A stretch of 5,323 nt of DNA from an uncultured Butyricicoccus sp. (GTDB lineage Bacteria; Bacillota; Clostridia; Oscillospirales; Butyricicoccaceae), in NCBI GenBank assembly GCA_959018045.1, contig CAUEJN010000088.1, forward strand, positions 1 to 5,323, in the 5' to 3' direction. The notes beneath the pieces are model-generated. The model was not told where the DNA came from. It did no database searches and saw nothing but the letters and a program-made list of their open reading frames with translations. The position numbers were made by a program, and so were the translations under genes. Shown one piece after another: positions 1 to 5,303 of the stretch (its first letter is position 1; each line of letters starts with the position of its first letter).

Positions 1-16
1 ACTGAAGAAGGGAGTT

Positions 17-81
17 CCGTGACCTGCGGGTCACGGCTCAGGGCGCTGCCCTGAGAACCCGCAAACCTTTTAAAAGGTTTG
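17..81. repeat. Three tandem perfect hairpins (intergenic repeat element)
   Basis: Three adjacent inverted repeats lie end to end 3' of ung. Hairpin 1 (17-36) has arms CCGTGACC/GGTCACGG with loop TGCG. Hairpin 2 (37-55) has arms CTCAGGGC/GCCCTGAG with loop GCT and starts on the base after hairpin 1. Hairpin 3 (62-81) is an unbroken 20-bp palindrome, CAAACCTTTTAAAAGGTTTG. A TTAATTA-containing tail follows to about 98. No hairpin is followed by a convincing T tract on either strand, so this is not a clear canonical terminator, although it could slow transcription or protect the 3' end of the ung message. Modules of this style (a GC hairpin, then ACCCGC, then an AT-rich hairpin) are, as I recall, dispersed in intergenic regions of Oscillospirales genomes; copy number cannot be judged from one window. 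The element may begin before position 17 or before the window. Confidence 0.7.
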
Positions 82-110
82 ATCGAAACTTTAATTAGGG
101 GTGCGGTGGT

Positions 111-779
111 TTATTCCAAAGGCCAGTCGATGGGTGCGATACCGTGTGCCATCAGGAATTCATTACACTGGGAGAAATGGCGGGAGCCGAAGAAGCCCTG
201 ATGAGCGGACAGGGGAGATGGGTGGACGGTCTCCAGAATCAGGTGATTGGGGTTGGTGATGAGCGCTTTTTTGCTGCGTGCATTGCTGCCCCAAAGCAAA
301 AATACGATGGGCTGTTCGTGATCGTTGAATTTTTGAATGATGGCATCGGTGAATTTGGTCCAGCCGATTTTGCTGTGGCTGTTTGCCTGGCCGCGGCGCA
401 CGGTGAGGGTGGTGTTGAGCATGAGCACGCCTTCTTTTGCCCACGGAATCAGGCAGCCGGAGTGCGGAGCGGGCAGTCCCATATCGCTTTGCAGTTCTTT
501 AAAGATGTTTTGCAGGCTGGGTGGGGGAGCGACACCTGGACGTACTGAGAAGCATAAGCCATGCGCCTGACCGGGGCCGTGATAGGGGTCCTGACCGAGC
601 AGAACGGCCTTGACATCGGAATACGAGGTGTACCGCAGCGCGTTGAAGATATCCTGCATGGGCGGGTAGATTTCGTGAGATGCATATTCCTGCTTGAGTG
701 TTTCGCGAATCTGTGCATAGTAGTCCGATTGGAACTCGTCTTTCAGGATTTCATCCCATTCATTGCCGATTTGTACCAT
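111..779 (-). CDS. ung: Uracil-DNA glycosylase, family 1 (UDG)
   Basis: Cytoplasmic base-excision repair enzyme that cleaves the N-glycosidic bond of uracil in DNA, leaving an abasic site. The 222-residue protein has the usual family length (about 220-230). All hallmarks are visible: the water-activating motif GQDPYHG at 62-68 with Asp64, the uracil-stacking Phe77 in GLCFSV, the uracil-recognising Asn122 in LMLNTTLTV, the LLWG strand at 161-164, and the DNA-intercalation loop HPSPLS at 186-191 with catalytic His186 and Leu190, followed by GFFGSRHFS. Numbering nearly matches Escherichia coli Ung. The ATG at 779-777 is preceded by GGAGG (794-790), about 10 nt away, and the ORF ends in TAA at 113-111. 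It is transcribed alone, divergently from the ABC operon, as far as the window shows. No truncation or missing catalytic residue. Confidence 0.98.
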   Translation of the reverse strand: MVQIGNEWDEILKDEFQSDYYAQIRETLKQEYASHEIYPPMQDIFNALRYTSYSDVKAVLLGQDPYHGPGQAHGLCFSVRPGVAPPPSLQNIFKELQSDMGLPAPHSGCLIPWAKEGVLMLNTTLTVRRGQANSHSKIGWTKFTDAIIQKFNDHEQPIVFLLWGSNARSKKALITNPNHLILETVHPSPLSAHQGFFGSRHFSQCNEFLMAHGIAPIDWPLE

Positions 780-829
780 ATTTTATGTGCCTCCTGTGGT
801 GGGAAATGGCCTTTTTCGTGTTTACTGAT

Positions 830-838
830 ATCATATCA
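830..838 (-). promoter_or_regulatory. Probable extended -10 promoter for ung
   Basis: Read on the minus strand, 838-830 spells TGA-TATGAT, an extended -10 element (TGn followed by a 5/6 match to TATAAT). No good -35 hexamer is found 17 bases upstream (TAGGAA at 858-853), which fits an extended -10 promoter. An overlapping second TATGAT lies at 840-835. The predicted start, near 823, would give a leader of about 45 nt containing the GGAGG site. Confidence 0.5.
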
Positions 839-858
839 TAAATTGCGCCGGTTTCCTA

Positions 859-887
859 TTTACTTTGTAACATAAAACTGTTATACT
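859..887 (+). promoter_or_regulatory. Sigma-A-type promoter of the GntR/ABC operon
   Basis: A -35-like TTTACT (859-864) and a -10 TATACT (882-887) are separated by an ideal 17-bp spacer. The predicted transcription start is near 893-895, inside the left arm of the inverted repeat at 891-915. The leader to the first start codon is about 50 nt. No other hexamer pair of similar quality is seen between 840 and 945 on this strand. Confidence 0.65.
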
Positions 888-890
888 TCG

Positions 891-915
891 ACTGTACTAA
901 GATAAATAGTACAGT
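891..915. promoter_or_regulatory. Perfect inverted repeat, putative YtrA-type operator
   Basis: The arms ACTGTACTA (891-899) and TAGTACAGT (907-915) are exact reverse complements around a 7-bp AT-rich spacer. Written by its outer half-sites it is ACTGTA-N13-TACAGT. From memory, the B. subtilis YtrA operator is AGTGTA-N13-TACACT: the same spacing and one symmetric difference per half-site. The site covers the predicted transcription start and ends 31 bp before the GntR-family start codon, so bound regulator would block initiation. The natural reading is autorepression of the operon relieved by an inducer. The regulator-site pairing is inferred, not shown. Confidence 0.75.
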
Positions 916-933
916 TAATACACAATGGAAGAA

Positions 934-939
934 AGGAGG
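934..939 (+). promoter_or_regulatory. Ribosome-binding site fixing the GntR start at 946
   Basis: AGGAGG, preceded by GAA, sits 6 nt before the ATG at 946. An in-frame ATG at 925 lies upstream of this site, has no Shine-Dalgarno sequence of its own, and would add seven mostly charged residues encoded by the ribosome-binding site itself. The 946 start is therefore preferred. Confidence 0.85.
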
Positions 940-945
940 CGCGCA

Positions 946-1314
946 ATGCTGGGGATCAATTATCGAGACGGACGACCGATCTATGAGCAGGTCGTGGATG
1001 AGATCGAGCAGATGGTAGTGCACGGCGTTTTGGAAGTCGACAGTCAACTGCCGTCGGTGCGCCAAATGGCGGCCGAGCTATCAATCAACCCGAATACCAT
1101 TCAGCGAGCATACAGTGAGCTGGAAAATCGAGGTGTGATCTATTCGGTTAAAGGCAAGGGCAACTTTGTTTCGCCAAATGCAGGCGCTCTGCGTGAGCGT
1201 CGCGTATCCGAACTCAAACAGCAACTGACCGAACTGGCATGTACAGCGCGTGAGTTGGGCATTTCAAACGCACAGCTTGTGCAATGGCTGACAGGGGAGG
1301 GGGAAGACAAGTGA
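946..1314 (+). CDS. GntR-family transcriptional regulator, YtrA subfamily
   Basis: A 122-residue cytoplasmic DNA-binding protein. Residues about 10-75 form the GntR winged helix-turn-helix: PIYEQVVDEIEQMV (11-24), then LPSVRQMAAEL (35-45) and the recognition helix around INPNTIQRAYSELE (47-60), ending with the wing GVIYSVKGKGNFV (63-75). Only about 45 residues follow, predicted to be one or two dimerisation helices. This short tail, with no ligand-binding FCD or UTRA domain, is the mark of the YtrA subfamily, whose members usually control an adjacent ABC transporter. Its TGA overlaps the GTG start of the ATPase gene, so the two are translationally coupled. It is first in its operon and is predicted to bind the inverted repeat at 891-915. 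The effector is unknown; in this subfamily antibiotics or cell-envelope stress are common inducing conditions. Confidence 0.93.
   Translation: MLGINYRDGRPIYEQVVDEIEQMVVHGVLEVDSQLPSVRQMAAELSINPNTIQRAYSELENRGVIYSVKGKGNFVSPNAGALRERRVSELKQQLTELACTARELGISNAQLVQWLTGEGEDK
1293..1303 (+). promoter_or_regulatory. Ribosome-binding site fixing the ATPase GTG start
   Basis: AGGGGAGGGGG ends 7 nt before the GTG at 1311. An in-frame ATG at 1284 lies upstream of this purine run, would translate it as Gly/Arg-rich residues, and leaves no space for its own site. The GTG start gives the standard ABC N-terminus (MIRTEKATKRFG) and a GTGA overlap with the regulator stop codon. Confidence 0.85.
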
Positions 1315-2210
1315 TTCGTACAGAAAAAGCAACCAAGCGATTTGGCACGCTGCTGGCGGTCGACCACGTAGACACCGAAATCCATGAGGGATCGGTTTTT
1401 GGTCTGATCGGCTCGAACGGCGCGGGCAAATCGACGTTCCTGCGTATGCTGGCCGGCATCCTCGCACCCGATGAGGGTATCGTACGCATCGACGAACAGG
1501 AAGTATATGAAAATGAGGAGCTCAAGAAGCGCTGCTTTTACATCTCCGATGAACAGTTTTTCTTTCCGAACAGTACACCGGACGACATGAAAAACTATTA
1601 TAAGACCTTTTATCCGAACTTTGACGAGGCACGTTACCGAATGCTGATGGATGGCTTCGGATTGGACGGAAACCGTAAGATTCAGACGTTTTCCAAGGGT
1701 ATGAAAAAGCAGGTTTCGGTCATTTGCGGCCTGAGTGCATGCACCGATTATCTGTTTTGTGATGAGACCTTTGACGGACTCGACCCGGTTGCACGACAGA
1801 CCATCAAGGGACTGTTCGCGGGTGACGTTGCCGATCGAGGACTGACGCCGGTCATCGCATCGCACAACCTGCGTGAGCTCGAGGACATCTGCGATCATGT
1901 CGGTCTGCTGCACCGCGGCGGTATTCTGTTCTCGCGTGATCTGGATGATATGAAGCTGGGACTGCATAAGGTACAGCTCATCCTGCGCCAGCCGCCCGAG
2001 GACGACCCGTTTGCGGGCATCGAGGTACTGAGGCGCGAGCAGCGTGGTTCGCTTTATACCATCACCGCCCGCGGCACCCGCGAGCAGCTGGAAGAGCGCA
2101 TGACCGTGCTTCAGCCTGCATTCTATGAGATGCTCCCGCTGACGCTCGAAGAAATTTTTATCAGCGAAACGGAGGTGGCAGGTTATGACCTCAAAAAACT
2201 TCTCCTTTAA
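1311..2210 (+). CDS. ABC transporter ATP-binding protein (YtrB-like)
   Basis: A 299-residue cytoplasmic nucleotide-binding subunit that powers the permease encoded next. The motifs appear in order: Walker A GSNGAGKST (34-42), a Q-loop region around YISDEQ (78-82) in which the glutamine position is uncertain, a divergent signature FSKGMKKQ (127-134) replacing LSGGQ, Walker B YLFCDE (147-152) with catalytic Glu152, D-loop GLDP (156-159), and the H-loop ASHNL with His185. Residues about 220-299 form a C-terminal extension beyond the ATPase core, of the kind seen in many ABC-2 ATPases. The DETFDGLDP form of Walker B/D-loop is, to my recollection, frequent in Clostridia ATPases sitting next to YtrA-like regulators. 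The gene is coupled to the regulator by a 4-bp overlap and overlaps the permease start by 26 bp, so the stoichiometry is probably kept by translational coupling. Confidence 0.95.
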   Translation: MIRTEKATKRFGTLLAVDHVDTEIHEGSVFGLIGSNGAGKSTFLRMLAGILAPDEGIVRIDEQEVYENEELKKRCFYISDEQFFFPNSTPDDMKNYYKTFYPNFDEARYRMLMDGFGLDGNRKIQTFSKGMKKQVSVICGLSACTDYLFCDETFDGLDPVARQTIKGLFAGDVADRGLTPVIASHNLRELEDICDHVGLLHRGGILFSRDLDDMKLGLHKVQLILRQPPEDDPFAGIEVLRREQRGSLYTITARGTREQLEERMTVLQPAFYEMLPLTLEEIFISETEVAGYDLKKLLL

Positions 2211-4377
2211 GTCCTTGGTGCGGCACAATATGGCGAGCCGTATGTGGGCGATTGCACTGAGCGTGCTGGGCTGTCTGGCCGGTCTGCTGCTGCCGATCTT
2301 TGCCATCCAACAGGATTATCAAGTGCAGCTCAAGTTTACGACAGAACCGGACTACGCACGCACGGCTGCAGATGTGCTGAAAAATACACAGAACAGTATT
2401 GCACAGGTCATCTCGTTTGACAGTCCGTTTATCAAGCTCGTGCTGATCGTACTGGCGACCCTGTGCGGTGTTGCGATGTTCCGCTACCTGCATGATCGCC
2501 GTCAGGTGGATTTCTACCACGCACTGCCGATCAGCCGCGGTAAGCTGTTCGCGGTCAATTATATCAGCGGTGCTCTGCTGGTACTGCCGTTTTATTTGAT
2601 CGTGCTGGTCATTGGACTGATTTTTGTCAGTGCAATGGGTCTGGGCGGCCAGATTACGGGAGCGCTGTTGGTACAGAGTATTCTGGGCAACATTGCGTAT
2701 TTCCTGCTCAACTACACGGTTGCAGTCCTGTGCACGGTGCTGACCGGTAACACCATCATCACCGTTCTGCTGGGCATTTGGGCACAGCTGGGTATTCCGG
2801 TGCTGATGGTTATGATACAGTGCTATCAGGCAATGTTCTATGAGACCTTCAGCTCTACCGTTCCGCTGATGCAGACCTTTGTCCTGTACGGCAGCCCGAT
2901 GTGCAATTATCTCGCGACCTCTCATGATACGCACACGATGTATGTGCCGTTGTTTGATACAGCGCTGGATGTTGTGGGCGGCATGGCTGTTCTGATTTAC
3001 CCGGTTATTTTGACCATCGTGCTGGGCGTGCTGAGCTACTTCCTGTTTGTACGCCGCAAGAGCGAGAATACGGGCATGGCTGTTTCGTTCAGACGCGCGA
3101 AGGCACCGATCAAGTGGTTTATGAGCATGTTCTCGGGCTTGGGATTTGGCTTGATCTTTACCGCAATCTTTACCGGTACGTCTGGCGGCATGTGGTTTGG
3201 TCTGGTCTTTGGCGTGGTTCTGTGGCACATGGTTGTTGAAATCATCTATGATTTTGACTTCAAGGCACTCCTGCACCACTGGAAGCAGATGATTGTACTG
3301 GTAATTTTGGCGGTTATTGTGGTAGCCGGTATCAAGAACGATGTCTTTGGCTATGACAGCTATATTCCAGATGTAGATGATATTGCATCGGCAGCGATTG
3401 AAAGTCCGTACTATAACATTGACTGGAATTATAACGATCAGGACATTTACAAGGATCAGCTGACCGATGCCGAGAGCATCGAGAAGATTCATCAGCTTGC
3501 TGAACTGTCGGTTGCAAACGAAAACAGCTGGGAAGTCGGAGAAAGTAGTCATACGTATACGATTCACTATACGCTGAAGAACGGTGATCATGTATCGCGC
3601 TGTTATTCCAGAGTTTCGCAGAAGATTGTAGAGGATGTAATGATCGATCTGCTGACCAGTGAACCGTATCTCAAGCAGTATTCTACGCTTCAGACGCTTC
3701 AAATTACTGAGACGAATGAAGAAGGCATGACGCGTCTGGAAGTGAGAAACAGTGCAGCGCCCGCAGGCACGCTGCCGCAGGCGACGCTGATCTCGCGCAA
3801 TGAGATTCAGGAAGTCATTGACCAGCTGCGCGCCGATCAGATTGCGAACGCGGAAGCGCACCTGAAAGAATTTCCGGTCATGCAGCTGACGATTGAAAAC
3901 GAATGGGCGGAAAGACCGGAAGACAACCGCGGAGCTCTGTACAGTGCAGATCTGATGGTTTACGCAGCAGATACCGATACGCTGGCACTGATCAAGCGCC
4001 TGACTGGCGTAGAGCCGGTGAAGCTCAGCCATGAGAATGTGAATTCGATTGAGATTACGCAGTACGATGAGCAGGAATATTACGACTACATGAATCAGCA
4101 CGGCGAGTATGGACAGGATCGATTCATGGAAGCGCACACCGTTACAGTGACCGATCCGGCTACAATTGATGCGCTGTTGGAGTCGGCAATTACTGGAAGC
4201 ATGACCTCTAGAAGTGGATTCCTGGCACAGACCGCGTCGTATGAGAATAATCTTACGATTTCGGCTGTGATTGAAAATCATCAGGACAATGAGACCTGGT
4301 CAACTAGAGAGAGCTTATTCTATCCGGAAGGTAAAATGCCGACCGAGCTGATCAACCAGCTGTTTAACGCACAGTAA
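2185..4377 (+). CDS. ABC-2 type permease with large C-terminal extracytoplasmic domain
   Basis: A 730-residue integral membrane protein, the presumed transport partner of the ATPase encoded before it. GGAGGT (2171-2176) lies 8 nt before the ATG. Hydrophobic segments are visible at about 21-42, 83-100, 122-149, 158-186, 190-212, 265-289, 313-330, 335-355 and 369-384, which suggests nine spans. Between spans 2 and 3 is the cytoplasmic motif FYHALPISRGKLF (110-122), typical of ABC-2 permeases in this class. With the N-terminus inside, nine spans place residues about 385-730 outside the membrane. That region is acidic, soluble-looking and free of cysteine clusters; it contains a strand-rich part near 455-475 (YTIHYTLKNGDHVSRCYS) and helical stretches near 535-560. 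It may correspond to Pfam DUF6449, which I recall as a C-terminal domain of Firmicutes ABC permeases, but I cannot confirm this. As the only permease in the operon it may act as a homodimer. The substrate is unknown. Confidence 0.9.
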   Translation: MTSKNFSFKSLVRHNMASRMWAIALSVLGCLAGLLLPIFAIQQDYQVQLKFTTEPDYARTAADVLKNTQNSIAQVISFDSPFIKLVLIVLATLCGVAMFRYLHDRRQVDFYHALPISRGKLFAVNYISGALLVLPFYLIVLVIGLIFVSAMGLGGQITGALLVQSILGNIAYFLLNYTVAVLCTVLTGNTIITVLLGIWAQLGIPVLMVMIQCYQAMFYETFSSTVPLMQTFVLYGSPMCNYLATSHDTHTMYVPLFDTALDVVGGMAVLIYPVILTIVLGVLSYFLFVRRKSENTGMAVSFRRAKAPIKWFMSMFSGLGFGLIFTAIFTGTSGGMWFGLVFGVVLWHMVVEIIYDFDFKALLHHWKQMIVLVILAVIVVAGIKNDVFGYDSYIPDVDDIASAAIESPYYNIDWNYNDQDIYKDQLTDAESIEKIHQLAELSVANENSWEVGESSHTYTIHYTLKNGDHVSRCYSRVSQKIVEDVMIDLLTSEPYLKQYSTLQTLQITETNEEGMTRLEVRNSAAPAGTLPQATLISRNEIQEVIDQLRADQIANAEAHLKEFPVMQLTIENEWAERPEDNRGALYSADLMVYAADTDTLALIKRLTGVEPVKLSHENVNSIEITQYDEQEYYDYMNQHGEYGQDRFMEAHTVTVTDPATIDALLESAITGSMTSRSGFLAQTASYENNLTISAVIENHQDNETWSTRESLFYPEGKMPTELINQLFNAQ

Positions 4378-4389
4378 TGTTTGGAAAGC

Positions 4390-4394
4390 AGGGG
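4390..4394 (+). promoter_or_regulatory. Ribosome-binding site fixing the VanZ-like start at 4402
   Basis: AGGGG lies 7 nt before the ATG at 4402. An in-frame TTG at 4381 precedes this site, is 3 bp after the permease stop codon and has no usable Shine-Dalgarno sequence, so the ATG is preferred. It yields an MRRRTN positively charged N-terminus directly before the first membrane span, as expected for a cytoplasmic N-terminus. Confidence 0.8.
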
Positions 4395-4401
4395 ATGTGA
4401 G

Positions 4402-4941
4402 ATGAGACGCAGAACTAATACAGCGGCAGGCGTGATCTTGCTGGCGGTGTACTGGTATCTTGTGATTCAGCTCACCGGCGGCACGCCAACGAATTTTATC
4501 ATCATTCGAGATTTTGCACGTACAATCAATCTGTCACTGGTTCCGTTCTATGATATTGCGGAGGTTCTGACCACGAATGATGTGGTGGGAAGCGTGATTC
4601 AGATTGTCGGAAATCTTGTAATGTTTGTACCGCTGGGTGTTCTGGTTCCCCTGTTTTGGAGTGGATGGCGCAGCCCAAGCCGAACCATCGGCTTGGGGCT
4701 GTGTATGTCCCTGTTCATTGAAATCAACCAGCTGTTTACCTATCGGGCAACCTCGGTGGATGACCTGATACTGAACACGCTGGGCGCGGCGGTTGGATGG
4801 CTGTGTTTTCTGCTTGTGGCAAGACTGTTTGGAGTTAACACCCGAGCGGGAAAGCGGCTGGAAAAACTGCCGATCGTGATTTTGTTTGCTGTCTGGATGT
4901 GCTGCATTGCACTGGAGTTACCAACATTTCTAGCTTACTAA
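4402..4941 (+). CDS. VanZ-like family membrane protein
   Basis: A 179-residue polytopic membrane protein with the full VanZ signature. The core is GNLVMFVPLGVLVPLFW (70-86), then SLFIEINQLFTYR (103-115), then TSVDDLILNTLGAAVGW (117-133). Glu107, Gln110, Arg115, Asp120, Asp121 and Asn125 are the conserved polar positions of the family. Predicted spans are at about 8-24, 66-86, 94-112, 125-144 and 156-173. VanZ of Tn1546 gives low-level teicoplanin resistance by an unknown mechanism, and chromosomal homologues are associated with cell-envelope antibiotic tolerance; that is family knowledge, not shown here. The gene begins 24 nt after the permease stop with no promoter or terminator between, so it is read as part of the same operon and likely shares control by the GntR-family regulator. 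Confidence 0.92.
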   Translation: MRRRTNTAAGVILLAVYWYLVIQLTGGTPTNFIIIRDFARTINLSLVPFYDIAEVLTTNDVVGSVIQIVGNLVMFVPLGVLVPLFWSGWRSPSRTIGLGLCMSLFIEINQLFTYRATSVDDLILNTLGAAVGWLCFLLVARLFGVNTRAGKRLEKLPIVILFAVWMCCIALELPTFLAY

Positions 4942-4947
4942 AGGGGG
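4942..4947 (+). promoter_or_regulatory. Ribosome-binding site of the 33-residue ORF
   Basis: AGGGGG, immediately after the VanZ-like stop codon, lies 7 nt before the GTG at 4955. Its strength and spacing match the sites of the larger genes in this operon and are the main reason to call the short ORF. Confidence 0.7.
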
Positions 4948-4954
4948 TTTTACC

Positions 4955-5056
4955 GTGATTCGTCTTGCTGTTTTTATGGTACCGTCTATTCAGGTGGTAT
5001 TGATTGCGGGAGCCTTTCTGATGGGGCTGGAGGCATGGTTGTTCCTCGAACGATGA
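4955..5056 (+). CDS. 33-residue single-span membrane micropeptide
   Basis: A short ORF too small for routine gene callers, starting GTG and ending TGA. The product begins MIRLAVFMVPSIQ, continues as an almost uninterrupted hydrophobic stretch to about residue 25, and ends GLEAWLFLER. It is therefore a predicted single transmembrane helix with Arg3 near one end and Glu26, Glu32 and Arg33 near the other. It has an excellent Shine-Dalgarno sequence, follows the VanZ-like gene by 13 nt, and precedes the operon terminator by 20 nt, so it is placed as the last gene of the operon. An internal in-frame ATG at 4976 would give 26 residues but has no ribosome-binding site. I do not recognise a family. 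Small membrane proteins of this size often bind and tune larger membrane complexes, so a partner role with the permease or VanZ-like protein is possible but purely inferred. Confidence 0.6.
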   Translation: MIRLAVFMVPSIQVVLIAGAFLMGLEAWLFLER

Positions 5057-5076
5057 CGCATATCTGGTAATAGCAC

Positions 5077-5112
5077 ACAGACGCAGGAGGGAGACTTCTG
5101 CGTCTGTTTTTT
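5077..5112 (+). terminator. Intrinsic terminator of the ABC/VanZ operon
   Basis: The arms ACAGACGCAG (5077-5086) and CTGCGTCTGT (5098-5107) pair perfectly over 10 bp. The stem can extend inward by a G-T wobble and an A-T pair, leaving a 7-nt loop. A six-T run (5107-5112) follows at once. The reverse complement lacks a T tract, so it works in the rightward direction only. It separates the five-gene operon from whatever follows. Confidence 0.93.
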
Positions 5113-5138
5113 GTTATAGGGGGGATGATGAAGGGGGT

Positions 5139-5303
5139 GTGATATGGTGTTTTGATTCCGTCATCACAGAAAATGAATGTGACAGATTTGTTTTCTGGGG
5201 AGAAGGACGCGGTTGGCAGCGGGGAGTGTGGTATAAGGAGAGGTGGCAGATTCGCTTTCCTGCGGGAACGCCGTGGCTGGTGATAGGCGGTGGTGTGAAG
5301 TAA
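5139..5303 (+). CDS. Possible small Trp-rich ORF (54 residues), uncertain
   Basis: An open frame from GTG 5139 to TAA 5301-5303 encodes 54 residues with six tryptophans. Its body looks protein-like: DRFVFWGEGRGWQRG (15-29), WYKERWQIRFPAGTPWLVI (31-49), then a GGGVK tail. The GTG is badly placed, with AAGGGGG (5131-5137) only 1 nt before it. A much better placed ATG at 5144 (6 nt after AAGGGGG) reads only MVF before TGA, but skipping one T of the TTTT run at 5150-5153 would join it to this frame and give a 52-residue product. It could be a real micro-gene with a frameshift or sequencing indel, a degraded gene, or chance in a G-rich stretch. No family is recognised. It lies after the terminator and no strong promoter is visible. 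Confidence 0.3.
   Translation: MIWCFDSVITENECDRFVFWGEGRGWQRGVWYKERWQIRFPAGTPWLVIGGGVK

Noticed and set aside
62..81. The 20-bp palindrome as an intrinsic terminator for ung.
   Set aside because: On the minus strand it is followed by CGGGTTC, not a T tract, and the stem is AT-rich with no loop. It may influence transcription but does not meet the terminator pattern.
144..875. Plus-strand open frames of 77-134 codons opposite ung and its leader.
   Set aside because: They are shadows of ung: no known motifs, and the minus-strand frame is a fully conserved UDG.
925..945. Upstream ATG for the GntR-family gene.
   Set aside because: It would translate the AGGAGG ribosome-binding site and has no site of its own; the ATG at 946 is ideally spaced.
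1140..2306. A 388-codon open frame on the minus strand across the ATPase gene and parts of its neighbours.
   Set aside because: It is codon-aligned antisense to the ATPase gene and runs into two other coding genes without a recognisable domain. The sense-strand gene has a full set of ABC motifs.
2191..4281. A 696-codon open frame on the minus strand opposite the permease gene.
   Set aside because: It is codon-aligned with the permease, so it stays open simply because the sense gene avoids TTA, CTA and TCA codons there; it ends exactly at the permease's third codon, TCA. Its product is Gln/His/Arg-rich with no domain or membrane pattern.
1311..4963. Shared first nine bases GTGATTCGT of the ATPase gene (1311) and the 33-residue ORF (4955).
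   Set aside because: The match does not extend on either side and follows from a short Met-Ile-Arg start; no sign of duplication.
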